Below, piece by piece: positions 17,186-27,456 of a DNA stretch of 64,000 bases. The position numbers were made by a program, and so were the translations under genes. How positions within the stretch are numbered: the first letter of the stretch is position 1; each line of letters opens with the position of its first letter. Below the pieces are notes generated by a model. The model was not told where the DNA came from, did not search any database, and saw only the letters and a list, made by a program, of their open reading frames with translations. The stretch is from NCBI GenBank assembly GCA_016893485.2, contig JAFEKX020000001.1, forward strand, positions 4,278,001 through 4,342,000, given 5' to 3'. Source of the stretch: Streptomyces sp. P3. Its GTDB lineage: Bacteria > Actinomycetota > Actinomycetes > Streptomycetales > Streptomycetaceae.

Positions 17186-18019
17186 ATGGAACAACTCGGT
17201 GCCGCGCTGCGGGCGTGGCGGGACCGGCTGGATCCCGCGACGGTGGGTTTCGCGCACGGCTCACCCCGGCGGGTGTCCGGTCTGCGGCGGGCTGAGCTGG
17301 CGACGCTGGCCGGGATCTCCGTCGAGTACGTGGTCCGGCTGGAGCAGGGACGGGTGGCGACACCCTCGGCGCAGGTCTGCTCGGCCCTGGCCCGCGCCCT
17401 GCGCCTGTCCGACGACGAGCACGCCCACCTGCTGCGCATGGCAGGGCACGCGGCGGACCCGACCCGGGTGCCGCGCCTGATCCCGGCAAGCCTCTACCGC
17501 ATCGTGGACCAGCTCTCCGCCAACCCGCTGGCGATCTACGACGCCACCTGGCAGCTGCTGCACTGGAACCCGCTGTTCGCGGCCACGTTCGGCGACCCCA
17601 CGGTCAGCGGCGCGGGCGAACGCAACGTCCTGGTCCGGCAGTTCCTGGACGAGCTGCCCCGGGTCCGGCAGACGCCGGCCGAGCGGGCGGAGTTCGAGGA
17701 GTCCCTCGTCGCCGACCTGCGCGCCACGACGAGCCGCTACCCCGACGATCCCGACCTCCCCGCACTCGTGTCGAGGCTGAACCGCAGCCCGCGGTTCCGC
17801 GAGCTGTGGAACCGCCGGGCGGTGGGCGGTCACCAGAGCGCGTACAAACTCGTCGAGCACCCGGACGTCGGGGACATCGCCCTGACCTCCGACATCCTCA
17901 CCACCCAGGACACGAACCTCCGCCTCGTGGTGAACACCCCGCAGCCGGGCACCGACGCCCGCGGCAAGCTCGAACTCCTCGCGGCCATAGGGGTGCAGAG
18001 GATGTCCCCGCAGAAATGA
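17186..18019 (+). CDS. XRE/MmyB-type transcriptional regulator
   Basis: 277 residues. N-terminal helix-turn-helix: RRVSGLRRAELATLAGISVE followed by YVVRLEQGR. The C-terminal MmyB-like ligand domain has NPLAIYDATWQLLHWNPLFAA and GGHQSAYKLVEHPDVGDIAL. In Streptomyces such proteins commonly repress a neighbouring SDR, as here. ATG 17186 is chosen because it begins MEQLGAALRAWRDRL, the usual N-terminus. Unbroken frame. A palindrome lies upstream, suggesting autoregulation. Confidence 0.87.
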   Translation: MEQLGAALRAWRDRLDPATVGFAHGSPRRVSGLRRAELATLAGISVEYVVRLEQGRVATPSAQVCSALARALRLSDDEHAHLLRMAGHAADPTRVPRLIPASLYRIVDQLSANPLAIYDATWQLLHWNPLFAATFGDPTVSGAGERNVLVRQFLDELPRVRQTPAERAEFEESLVADLRATTSRYPDDPDLPALVSRLNRSPRFRELWNRRAVGGHQSAYKLVEHPDVGDIALTSDILTTQDTNLRLVVNTPQPGTDARGKLELLAAIGVQRMSPQK

Positions 18020-18060
18020 AGGCCCCCGGTCCGCCCCGCCCGGTGGACCGGGCCGCCGGG

Positions 18061-18077
18061 TGGTACGCGCCGTACCA
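18061..18077. promoter_or_regulatory. Candidate operator, copy 2 (upstream of SDR gene)
   Basis: TGGTACGCGCCGTACCA is a perfect palindrome (7-bp arms, 3-bp centre) located 95 bases before the SDR start. It is the partner of the copy at 17135 and part of the same inverted 52-bp block. Confidence 0.6.
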
Positions 18078-18171
18078 GGAAGACCCGTAGCTCCCGCCGA
18101 CGCTCCCTTTCGCTCACTGTCGAGGGGTGAACGGCGCACGACGGCGCCGCTCGGAACCACCAGGAGCCGGC

Positions 18172-18863
18172 ATGACCACCACCTTCATCACCGGGGCCAA
18201 CAAGTCCCTCGGATTCGAGACCGCCCGCCGCCTCGTCGACGCGGGGCACACCGTCCTCCTCGGTGCCCGCGACCCCGAGCGCGGGCGGGCCGCGGCCGCG
18301 TCGATCGGCGCCCGGTTCGTCCGGATCGACGTGACCGACGACGCCTCGGTCCGGGCCGCCGCCGCGGACGTCACCGCGCACGAGGGAGCATCGACGTCCT
18401 GGTCAACAACGCCGGGGTCCTCGGCAAGGTCGGCCCCGTCGACGAGTACACCGCGGCCGACGTGAGCGCCGTGCTCGACGTGAACGTCGTCGGGATCGTG
18501 CGCGTCACCCACGCCTTCCTCCCACTGCTGCGCACGTCGTCGAACCCCGTCATCGTCAACGTGTCCAGCGGGATGGGCTCCTTCGGCATGACCCAGGACC
18601 CGGCGCGCGTCGAGTCGCAGTACGCCCTGCCCCTCTACAGCGCCTCGAAGGCCGCGGTCACCATGCTCACCACGCAGTACGCCAGGGAACTCAAGGGCGT
18701 GAAGGTCAACGCCGCCGACCCCGGCCAGACCGCGACCGACTTCACCGGCGGCCTCGGCCACACCGTCACCGAGGGCGCGGACTCCATCGTGGCCCTCGCG
18801 ACCATCGGCCCCGACGGCCCGACGGGCCAGTTCATCGACCGCACCGGGAACCTGCCGTGGTGA
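18172..18863 (+). CDS. Short-chain dehydrogenase/reductase (one frameshift)
   Basis: NAD(P)-dependent oxidoreductase of about 230 residues. TTTFITGANKSLGFETARRL (cofactor motif GxxxxLG), VLVNNAGVLG, VIVNVSSGMGSFG (catalytic Ser) and YSASKAA (YxxxK) are present. One G is missing near 18386; repair gives AHEGSIDVLVNNAG. AGGAGCCGG precedes the ATG. Likely controlled by the HTH protein immediately upstream. Substrate unknown. Confidence 0.87.
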
Positions 18864-18917
18864 CCCTGCCCTGAACCCCGGGGCGGGTGTCAGTGGGCGT
18901 CGCTAGGGTGCCCGGTC

Positions 18918-19599
18918 ATGACATCGACGCCCCACCCGCCCCCGAGGCCGACTTCGTGTCGAGCACCCGGATCTTCTACGACGCGATCGCCGAGGACTAC
19001 GCCGAGATGTTCGCCGGGAAGCACACGGCGAACCCGTTGGACCGGGCGCTGCTGGCCGGATTCGCGGAACTGGTGACCCGGGGCGGGGGCGGGGAGGTCG
19101 CGGACCTCGGCTGCGGGCCGGGGCGGGTGACGGCCTACCTCGCGTCCCTCGGGCTGTCGGTCTTCGGCCTCGACCTGTCCGACCCGATGCTCACGATCGC
19201 GCGCCGCGAGAACCCGGGGCTGCGGTTCCGCCAGGGCTCGATGCTGGAACTGGACATCCCGGACGGGAGTTGGCGGCGGCGGTCTCCTGGTACTCGTCCA
19301 TCCACACACCTGTGGACCAACTCCCGTCCCTGTTCAGGGAGTTCCACCGCGTCCTGGCACCCGGCGCCCACCTGCTCCTTGCCTTCCAGGCCGGCGACCG
19401 ACCCCTCACCCTGAACCGGCCCTTCGGCCACCCGGTGACCCTGGACTTCGAACGCCGTGAACCGGAGCGGATGGCCGAACTGCTGGAGTCGGCGGGGTTC
19501 GCCCTCCGGCTGCGGACGCTCCGCGCCCCGGATGAGGAGATCGGGGACACGGCACCGCAGGCGTTTCTGATCGGACGCAAGGGGGTGGCTGGGGTCTAG
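18918..19599 (+). CDS. Class I SAM-dependent methyltransferase (two frameshifts)
   Basis: About 227 residues. Motif I is VADLGCGPGRVTAYLASLG, then VFGLDLSDPMLTIARRENPG. The ATG at 18918 follows CTAGGGTGCCCGGTC, where TAGGGT resembles a -10 box nine bases ahead, so the mRNA may be leaderless. It needs one C near 18932 to join the main frame (MTSTPPPAPEADFVSSTR). A missing T near 19270 separates the C-terminal part (LAAAVSWYSSIHTPVDQLPS). If no repair is accepted the frame could start at GTG 18887. Substrate unknown. Confidence 0.78.
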
Positions 19600-19615
19600 G
19601 GCACGGCGGGCGGCG

Positions 19616-21423
19616 TCACGTCCCGGACGCGCGCTCCCGCATCCAGCGGCGGGCGCCGACCTCGCTCGGGTACTCGCGGACGGTGAAGACCGCGATGACC
19701 CAGCCGACGCAGCCCGCCGCGAGTGCCGGAGCCACCGGTGCCGCGACCAGCCAGAGGACTCGGCCCGCGACGGCCAGGCCGGTGGAGCGGCGGGTCTCGT
19801 CCCGTTTGGAGCGGCGGGACCGGTCGGGCGACGGCGGGTCGAGCAGCTTCTGGCGGTGGTCGCGGCGCTGCACCCGCCACCCCCACGCCAGGGCCACGAA
19901 GGACAGCGCCACCTGCGCCCAGTCCCACACCGTGCGCACGGGCGCGGGCAGGCTGGTGCGGAAGCTGCCGTAGAGGACGAGCGCGATGTAGCAGAAGAAG
20001 GCCAGCAGGACGAGGCAGAGGAGGGCGCCGGAAGCCCGGCGCAGCCAGTAACGCGTGCCGCGTTCGTACCAGGTGGTGCCGAGGCCGGGAAGGGCGGGAA
20101 CGCGGGCCGGGGTGCCGGACGCGGGGGCCTCAGAAGATGCTTTGATGCCATGCCAGACGTCATCCTTCAGTCGTACGAAGTCATGCCCGGTCTCCGTCAT
20201 GACATGACCCGAGCCGTGCAGCACACCGCCGACCACGCCGCGGTCGTGGATGTCCTCGCTCCAGTGCTCGTGGAACGCGTGGTCGATCACCCCGGTCGCA
20301 CCGATCACCACCACGCCACCCACCCCGGCCACCACGGCGGTCGGGACCTCCACGGGCAGGGCGGCCACGGCGACCGCGGTGAGACCCACACCGGCCGCCA
20401 GCCCGGCGATGTTGGCACCCCCGTCCACCGTGACGGAGTGTTGCCAAGACCAGCCCTTGTCATGGTCGTCGGAAGCCTCCAGCAACCCGCAGGCACCGGC
20501 GGCTGCCACGTCCAGGACGGGGATCTCCTTGAGGAAGTCCGGCAGCTTGTCCAGGCTCTCGCCCGCGCGCAACGCGTCCGCGGCGTCGCCCAGTTTGACG
20601 TTCAGGGCGCGGTCGTAGGGCAGCTTGGTGCTGCCGTAGTCGGCGCGGGCGATGTCCTCTTCCAGGGACTGGACCCTGGCGACGGCGTCGGCGTAGGCGC
20701 CCTTGGCGGGAAGGTCCTTGGGGAGCGAGCGGCCGGCCTTCTGGAACGCCTTGCGTTCCGCGCGGAGTTCCTTCTTGGCCGCCTGCTGCTCGGCCTTGGC
20801 GTCGTCGATCTTCGTGCGGGCCTCGGCTCCGCCGACCCGCGCGTCCTCGGCGTCGTAGGCGTACAGACCGCGCAGGTAGTCGACGACGGCGACCTTGTCG
20901 CCCGCGGGCACCTCCGCCGTGCCGGTCACCTCCGCGTACAGCGCCGCCAGTTGGTCCACCGCCGCGAGCCGCGCCTTCTGGGCCGTGTGCAGGACCTCCT
21001 TGCGCACGGTGTCGTACTCGCTCATCGCGGAGAGCGTCTTCTGCTCGTCCGCACTGGGCGGATTCGCGGTGACGGTCGGCAGCGGAACGCCCTTGTCCCC
21101 GTCGCGACGCCCTTCTTCGCCGCCACGTGCTCGGCGTTCTGCAGGGCCGTCTCGCAGGTGGAGAGCGCGTCGGCGAGCGTGTCCAGGATGTCGCCCGCCT
21201 CGTGCACGAGGGCGGCGAAGGCACCGGCGGTCACGGCGTCCTCGGTGTACGTGGCGCGGAAGGACTCCGCCGACTCGCCCTTCCAGCCTGTGTCGTCGAC
21301 CAGGGTGTCCACGGCGCGCGTCAGCGGACTGATGACGTCGTCGAGCTTGTCCTTGGCGTTCTTGTACGTCGTGGCCATCGTGCGGAGTCCGCCGATGTCG
21401 CCGCCGACCCAGCTGTCGGTCAT
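19616..21423 (-). CDS. Large WXG100-like membrane protein, possible type VII-linked toxin or effector
   Basis: About 602 residues after restoring one G near 21100 (KGVATGDKGVPLPTVTANPP). Residues 1-100 form a helical hairpin with the WxG-type turn DTGWKGESAESF. A long helical segment follows (KIDDAKAEQQAAKKELRAERK). The middle holds two or three hydrophobic glycine-rich segments (GANIAGLAAGVGLTAVAVAA; VVAGVGGVVVIGATGVIDHA). The C-terminal third has further helices (LLCLVLLAFFCYIALVLYG; FVALAWGW). No secretion ATPase or EccC gene is nearby. Last gene of a three-gene leftward set. Toxin or effector function is only a possibility from architecture. Confidence 0.6.
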
Positions 21424-21430
21424 CTGCCTC

Positions 21431-21727
21431 TCACTCCGTCATCAGGTCGTCGAACACGCCGTGGACGTCGACGTCGTGCCGGTGGAAGGAGTCGCGGGCG
21501 TACGCGACCTTGTCACCCCGGTCGTCCAGCCGGTCGGCGAAGCCCGTGTGGAGGGCGACGATGAGGTCGGCGACTTCTTTGATGGCGTGGTCCAGGCCGG
21601 AGTCCCCGCCGCTGACCAGGGGCGGGGCCACCTGGTCGTGCAGTTTCCGGTAGTTCGTGGCCTGGTCGTGGAACGTCGAGGCCATCGACGTCAGGTCGCT
21701 CAGCACCGCCTTGAAGTCGACCGGCAT
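21431..21727 (-). CDS. Small WXG100-like helical protein
   Basis: 98 residues, MPVDFKAVLSDLTSMASTFH followed by a long amphipathic pattern (NYRKLHDQVAPPLVSGGDSG) and a second helix ending FHRHDVDVHGVFDDLMTE. Size and helical-hairpin pattern fit ESX/WXG100 partner proteins, although no clear WxG is seen (SGGD at the turn). Its ATG overlaps the previous gene's TGA by one base, and it ends 7 bases before the large protein. It is probably co-translated with and partners that protein. Confidence 0.7.
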   Translation of the reverse strand: MPVDFKAVLSDLTSMASTFHDQATNYRKLHDQVAPPLVSGGDSGLDHAIKEVADLIVALHTGFADRLDDRGDKVAYARDSFHRHDVDVHGVFDDLMTE

Positions 21728-22110
21728 CAGCGCATCTCCCATGCGTAGGCGGCCAGTTCGGCCGGCTCCCAGTTGCGTCGGCCCGGGGCGAGGCGCGGGT
21801 CGAGCAGTACGGTCGCCCCCTGCTCGCCCACTCCCTCGGCCAGCGGCCCGATCGAGGTGGCGACCCACGGCTGAGCGTCGCCGAGCGCGTCGACCAGCTT
21901 TTCCAGAGTCGTGAAGGCGTAGGCCACGTGCCCGGTCGGATCGCCGGGACGCTCGAAGAGTTCGTACGCGATGAACGGCACCCGGACCGGACGGCCGTCG
22001 CTGTACGCCGTGTCGACATACCGCGGATGCGCCGGCACGAACACCGCCGTCTCATACGCCGGCACCCCCGCCTTCGGCCCCGGCCTCCCCGGCGCCCCCG
22101 CCCGCACCAC
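21727..22110 (-). CDS. SAV_915-family protein (start uncertain)
   Basis: Conserved Streptomyces protein of unknown function; the C-terminal part reads YETAVFVPAHPRYVDTAYSD, YELFERPGDPTGHVAYAF, TTLEKLVDALGDAQPWVA and ends AAYAWEMR. Such proteins usually accompany WXG100-type genes. The given start is an internal GTG. The same frame extends upstream with RRSSLLDLAEAAPVV to about 22195, and with one G restored it could begin at a TTG near 22205 (LTTHRGAPATPGPPEP) or the ATG near 22253. First gene of the three-gene set. Confidence 0.6.
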   Translation of the reverse strand: MVRAGAPGRPGPKAGVPAYETAVFVPAHPRYVDTAYSDGRPVRVPFIAYELFERPGDPTGHVAYAFTTLEKLVDALGDAQPWVATSIGPLAEGVGEQGATVLLDPRLAPGRRNWEPAELAAYAWEMR

Positions 22111-22422
22111 CGGCGCGGCCTCCGCGAGGTCGAGCAGGCTGGAGCGGCGCGGTTCCGGCGGGCCCGGGGTCGCCGGCGCCCCTGTGTGTAGTCAAGAAGG
22201 CGTGACCGGTTCGGCTCCCCACCGCCGTCTCCTCTTCCCCGCGAGTCGTCGTCACCCTGGACGTTTACGCGCCATCACAGTAGCCACGCCCCCGCGCCCA
22301 AATCCGGCTATGTCCCGCCTCCGAACCCGTTGCATGCGCAATGCATACGGCCGCTTGATCCCGGCCTGGGCATCCCTTGACCGGGAGATGACCGGGCCGG
22401 GGTGGCGACAGGAACACCGGCG
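22111..22422. other. Intergenic stretch before the WXG100-like set
   Basis: May contain the true N-terminus of the SAV_915 gene (see that entry). Beyond about 22260 no gene is visible. TTGCATGCGCAATGCA near 22330-22345 is a compact inverted repeat that could be an operator for the leftward set. Confidence 0.4.
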
Positions 22423-24202
22423 CTACGACCCTTGCGGCGCCCCGGCCAGATCCAGCGCCGCCACATACCCGAACGTCATCGCCGGCCCGATCGTCGACCC
22501 CGCGCCCGCGTAGCTGTGCCCCATCACCGCCGCACTCGCGTTGCCCGCCGCGTACAGCCCCGGGATCACCGAACCGTCCGGCCGCAGCACCCGCGCCCGC
22601 GCGTCCGTCCGCATGCCGCCCTTCGTGCCGAGGTCGCCGGGGACGATGCGGAAGGCGTGGTACGGGGGCAGCCAGAGAGGGGCGAGGCAGGAGTTGGGGA
22701 GGACCGAGGGGTCCGTGTAGTAGTGGTCGTAGGCGCTGTCGCCGCGCCGGAAGTCCGTGTCCTTGCCGCTCGCCGCAAGGGAGTTGAAGCGGCTCACCGT
22801 GGAGCGGAGCGCTGCCGCCGGGACCCCGATCGACGTGGCCAGCGCGTCCAGGGTCCACGCCTTGTACGCCGCGCCCGAGCTGTACCAGTCGTCGGGGAAG
22901 GGGAACGTCGGGAGCACGTCCCGGAACAGGTAGCGGTTGCGGTAGTTCTGGTCGACGATCAGCCAGGCCGGGATGTCGGGCGCGCCGGCGTTGCGGTCGT
23001 ACATCGTGTGCACGACGTCGCTGTACGGCCCGGCCTCGTTGACGAAGCGGGCACCGGCCTGGTTGACCAACAGGCCGCCGGGGAGGGTGCGTTCGGCGAG
23101 GCAGAAGTACGGGTCGCCGGGGAGCGGGATGGCCGGGCCCCACCAGGCGTCGTCCATCAACGCCAGGGCGGCGCCCGCCCGTTGGCCCGCCTGGATGCCG
23201 TCCCCGGTGTTCTCCTTCGCGCCGACCGTCCAGTCGGTGCCGATCGGCTGACGCTGGTACTGGGCGCGCATCGCCGCGTTGTGCTCGAAGCCGCCGGAGC
23301 CGACCACCACCCCGCGCCGGGCCCGCACCAGCCCGGCGGCCCCGGCGCGGGTGACGACCGCGCCGGTGACGGAACCGCCTTCCAAGTACAGGTCGGTGAG
23401 GGGTGTTGAGCCACACCGGCACCTGCGCGGACTGGAGTCCGGCGCGCAGGCCCGCCGCCAGGGACTGGCCCATGGTGAGCGGTGTCTGGCCGAGCAGCGC
23501 CGCCTTCGTGCCCCGCGCCAGGCACTCGGTGGCGACGGCCGCGCCCTTGACGCTCACGGCGGCGAGGTCGAGCCATTTGTAGTCGGCGCTGAAGACGACC
23601 ATGCCCGAAGGGACCGCCAGTAGGGCGGGTTGAGGTGGGCGAGTTCGGCGCCGAGGATGTTGCCGTCGAGCTGATCGGGTTCTATGGAGCGGCCGTTGGG
23701 AGGCCGCCCGGCAACTCCGGGTAGTAGTCGCTGTATCCCTCCATCCAGCGGAAGCGCAGCGGGCTGTTCGCCATCACGAAGGAGATCATGGCGGGGCCGT
23801 GCGCGAGGAACGACTCCCGGCGGTCGGCGGGCACGTCCGCGCCGACGACCGCCGCGAGGTACGCGGCGGCCTTGGCGGGGGTGTCCGGGACTCCGGCCGC
23901 CAGGATCACCGGGTTGTTGGGGATCCAGATCCCGGCCCCGGAACGGGCCGCCGAGCCTCCGAACGTCGGCGCCTTCTCCACCACCACACAGCTCAGTCCC
24001 TGCCGGGCGGCGGTCAGCGCGGCCGTCATCCCGGCCGCCCCCGCACCGATCACCACGACGTCGTAGGTGCCGAGGAGGGGAGATCGGCGGCACGTGCCGC
24101 CTGCTGCACCCCGGCCGCCACACCGAGCGCGGCAATCGCGCCGCCCGCCAACACGCTTCTTCTAGCGGGGAGTTGTGCGTGTCCGTCCGTGCTCGTGGTC
24201 AT
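22423..24202 (-). CDS. Tat-exported FAD-dependent oxidoreductase, fumarate reductase / ketosteroid dehydrogenase fold (several frameshifts)
   Basis: About 595 residues. The N-terminus has a twin-arginine signal (LPARRSVLAGGAIAALGVAA) with an ARAAD cleavage region. After restoring one C near 24080 it reads LPLLGTYDVVVIGAGAAGMT, the FAD Rossmann motif, then VVVEKAPTFGGSAARSGAGI. The middle gives YKWLDLAAVSVKGAAVATEC and the C-terminal half GVVVGSGGFEHNAAMRAQYQ and GLYAAGNASAAVMGHSYAG, the second flavin-contact motif. Breaks near 23400, 23610 and 23690 are consistent with missing bases. This is the fold of flavocytochrome fumarate reductases and 3-ketosteroid-delta1-dehydrogenases. The substrate cannot be told. 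Confidence 0.8.
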
Positions 24203-24298
24203 GGCCGCTCCAGCCCGACGGGGAATGGGCTGGGAATGTCGCGCGGGGGTCTTGGGAAGTCAATGACCAGGTCCGTGCCAACTCTTCCCGGACAGCGT

Positions 24299-26211
24299 CT
24301 AGTTCGCGTACAGCTTCTCGATGTCCTGTGCGAAGTCCCGCATGATGACCTCCCGCCGCAGCTTCATCGACGGGGTCAGCTGTTCCGCCGCCTCCGTGAA
24401 GGCGACCGGCAGGACGCTGAAGCGGCGGATGGACTCGGGGCGGGAGACAAGTTTGTTGGCCTCGTCGACGGCCCGTTGTAGAACGGCGAGCAACTCCTCG
24501 TCGTTGACCAGGAGTTCGGCCGGCACCGGGTGCTTGCCGTTCATCTGGCGCCAGTGGGTGATGCCGTCGGGGTCGAGGGTGATGAGGGCGGCGACGTAGG
24601 GGCGGCGGTCACCGACGACCATGCACTGGGCGATCAGCGGGTGCGAGCGGAGCCAGTTCTCCAGCGGGGCCGGGGCCACGTTCTTGCCGCCCGCGGTGAT
24701 CAGGATCTCCTTCTTGCGGCCGGTGATGGTGAGGTAGCCCTCGTCGTCGAGGCGGCCGATGTCGCCGGTCGCGAACCAGCCGTCCTGGGACGCGGGGATC
24801 ACCCCGTCACCGTGCGGGTCCCAGTAGCCGCGGAAGACCTGGCCGCCGGAGAGCAGGATCTCGCCGTCCGACGCGATCCGCACCCGCGTGCCCGGCATCG
24901 GCCAACCCACCGTCCCCAGCCGGGGTTTGAGCGGCGGGGGTGCAGGTCGCCGCCGCCGTGGTCTCGGTGAGGCCGTAGCCCTCGAAGATCTCGATGCCCG
25001 CGCCGGCGTAGAACGCGGCGAGGCGCCGGCCGAGCGGGGAGCCGCCGCAGATGACGTAACGGAGCTTGCCGCCAAGGGCGTTGCGGATCTTGCGGTAGAC
25101 CAGCGGGTCGTAGAAGGCGCGGGCCGTCCTCAACGGGCGGGTCGGGCCCGGCCCCTTGCCGGACTGGCGGGCCTCAGGGCCTCGCCGTAGCGGCGGGCGA
25201 CGCTCGTCGCGCGGTCGAAGACCTTGCCGCGGCCACCCTTCTCCGCCTTCGCCCGGGCGTTGTTGAAGACCTTCTCCAGCATGTACGGGATGGCCAGCAG
25301 GAAGGTCGGCTGGAAACTCGCCAGGTCGGCAAGCAGGTCCTCGGACTTGAGGCTCGCCGCGTGGCCGAGGCGGACCCGGGCGCGGATGCAGGCGACCGCG
25401 ACCATGCGGCCGAAGACGTGGGAGTAGGGGAGGAAGAGGAGCGTGGAGGGTTCTTCGTCCGCCTTGTTCTTGAAGACGCCGTAGAGGAGTTCGATCGCGT
25501 TGTCGACCTCCGCCAGGAAGTTGCCGTGGGTGATCGCACAGCCCTTGGGGCGACCCGTGGTGCCCGAGGTGTAGATGACGGTGGCGAGCGTGTCGGGCAG
25601 CAACACCCCACGCCGTACGGCGACTTCCTGGTCCGGGACGGTCCGGCCCAGCTCGGCCAGCCGGTCCAGGTGGCCCTTCTCGAAGACCCACATGTGCCGC
25701 AGGTCGGGCAGCCGGGGCGTCTCCGGGCCCAGCGCCGCGGCCTGCGCGACCGTCTCGGCGGCCATCGCCACCGCGCCCGAGTCCTGCAGGATCCACCGGA
25801 TCTGGAAGAGCGAGGAGGTCGGGTACACCGGCACGGTCACCAGTCCGGCCGCCCACGCGGCGAAGTCGAGGAGTGTCCACTCGTACGACGTCCGCGCCAT
25901 GACCGCGATCCGGTCCCCGGCGAAAGCCCTTCCGCGATCAGCCCCTTGGCCACCGCCTGCACCTGCTCGGCGAACTCCGCCGCCGTCACATCACGCCAGT
26001 TCCCGTCCTCGTCCTGCCTGCTGAGGACCAGATGCGCGGGCGCCGCCGCCGCGTTCTCGAACGGCAGGTCCGCGAGCGACCCGTGGGTCGGCGGCGGCAC
26101 CATCGGCGGTACGGCGACCTCCCGCACCACGCCGTCCAGCCGCCGGATCTCGGGCTCGACGAGCACGGGCGCGCCGTCGTAGTCGTAGCCGGACGGATAG
26201 ACGAGGGACAT
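24299..26211 (-). CDS. Long-chain acyl-CoA synthetase, AMP-forming (several frameshifts)
   Basis: Activates fatty acids to acyl-CoA through an acyl-adenylate; about 638 residues. TVIYTSGTTGRPKGCAITHG is the AMP-binding motif, followed by IFEGYGLTETTAA, DGWFATGDIGRLDDEGYLTI and the catalytic-lysine end TPSMKLRREVIMRDFAQDI. Breaks near 25917 (restores LSPGDRIAVMARTSYEW), near 25180 and near 24940 fit missing bases in G/C runs. ATG follows GGAGCTGCC. It diverges from the MaoC gene, with a palindrome 44 bases upstream; the TetR gene nearby is the likely controller. Confidence 0.88.
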
Positions 26212-26254
26212 GGCAGCTCCTGTGGCGTGCAGCTTGTACCGCTCTGCTGCATTA

Positions 26255-26273
26255 GGTACGCATGGTGCGTACC
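26255..26273. promoter_or_regulatory. Palindromic operator upstream of the acyl-CoA synthetase
   Basis: GGTACGCATGGTGCGTACC has perfect 8-bp arms around a 3-bp centre, 44 bases before the synthetase start. This is typical of TetR-family operators. Downstream lies a tract with repeated TCGGCCCTGCG units (about 26415-26465). Confidence 0.6.
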
Positions 26274-26494
26274 GAGGTGTTCATCCCGGCCCGCGGCCGG
26301 GGGTGTTACCCCGGGTCAGGTCGAAGATCGTACGGGCCCCTCGTGGGGAGTTCGTGCGGTTTCGGGGTGGTCCGGAGCCGGGCCTGTGCAACCTCGGCGG
26401 GTTCGCGAGGCTTTGTCGGCCCTGCGTCGGCCCTGCGTCACCGCTGCGTCGGCCCTGCGTCCGCCCTCGGCCGCCGGCCTCGCCCCACTTGGAC

Positions 26495-26524
26495 TTACCT
26501 GCGGTAACCTTACTGCGAAGTAAG
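26495..26524. promoter_or_regulatory. Two adjacent palindromes upstream of the MaoC gene
   Basis: TTACCTGCGGTAA (26495-26507) and CTTACTGCGAAGTAAG (26509-26524) are perfect inverted repeats side by side, 40 bases before the MaoC start. TTACT-N-AGTAA sites are common TetR operators at fatty-acid genes in this genus. Confidence 0.6.
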
Positions 26525-26563
26525 CCGAAAAGAACCGCCCAGGACGCCACCCGGGAGTGGGAC

Positions 26564-27456
26564 ATGGCCGACCTCCACCCGACCCTCACCGACACCCCGC
26601 GCTCACCCCGCTCCTCCTCCGCGGCGCCCTCCTCTCCCCCTTCAAGAGGCCCCGCCCGGACGCCGCGTTCCCCGCACCCGCCTGGTCCTGCCCGGCGTCC
26701 GCGTCGACCTCGCCAAGCTCGCCGCCTACGAACGCGTCTGCGGCTTCGCCACCGGCGACGACGCCCTCCCCTCACCTACCCGCACGTCCTCGGCTTCCCG
26801 CTGGCCATGCGCCTGATGAGCTGCCGCGCCTTCCCGCTCCCCCTGCTCGGCCTGGTCCACACGTCGGTGGAGATCACCCGGCACAGCGCGGTACCGGCCA
26901 CCGGCGACCACGAACTCACCGTCTACGTCAATGAGTTGGCCCCGCACCGACGCGGCACGGAGGCGACGGTCACCACGGAGATGCGGGCAGGCGGCACGGG
27001 TGAGGGCGCGGGCACGGTCGTGTGGGAGTCACGGAGCACGTATCTCGCCCGGCACCACCGCGCGGACGCGCGGGAGACAGGAGGAACGGGAGGAACGGGA
27101 GAAGCGGACGACGTACGGGAGGCGCGGAAGTCCCTGCCCACCGTCGCCGAGTGGCGGCTCGCCGAGGACGTCGGCCGGCGTTACGGTGCCGCGTCCGGCG
27201 ACCGCAACCCCATCCACCTCTCCCCCTCACCGCCCGCCTCTTCGGCTTCCCCCGCGCCATCGCCCACGGCATGTGGACGGCCGCCCGGTGCCTCGCCGCG
27301 CACGGAACGCCCGAAGCGGCGTACGTACGCGCCGAGTTCAGGGCGCCGGTGCTGTTGCCGGGAGTGGTGGAGTACGCGGCGGAACGCGGCCGTTTCCAGC
27401 TGCGGAGCGGCGACCGCACGCACGTGGACGGATTCGTCCGACCGCTGCCTTTATGA
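26564..27456 (+). CDS. MaoC-type hydratase/dehydratase, double hotdog (four frameshifts)
   Basis: About 298 residues after restoring four single C bases (near 26600, 26680, 26770 and 27230). Repaired pieces read LTPLLLRGALLSPFKRPRPD, VRVDLAKLAAYERVCGFATG, ALPLTYPHVLGFPLAMRLMS, then the catalytic hotdog strand YGAASGDRNPIHLSPLTARL followed by FGFPRAIAHGMWTAARCLAA. The Asp/His pair in DRNPIH is the R-hydratase site. Probably an enoyl/3-hydroxyacyl thioester hydratase. Divergent from the acyl-CoA synthetase with operators between, so both likely act in fatty-acid or acyl-CoA metabolism. Confidence 0.82.

Noticed and set aside
19135..20163. Leftward 342-codon frame over the methyltransferase and WXG protein end.
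   Set aside because: Wrong-frame and antisense reading of two recognised genes with low-complexity composition.
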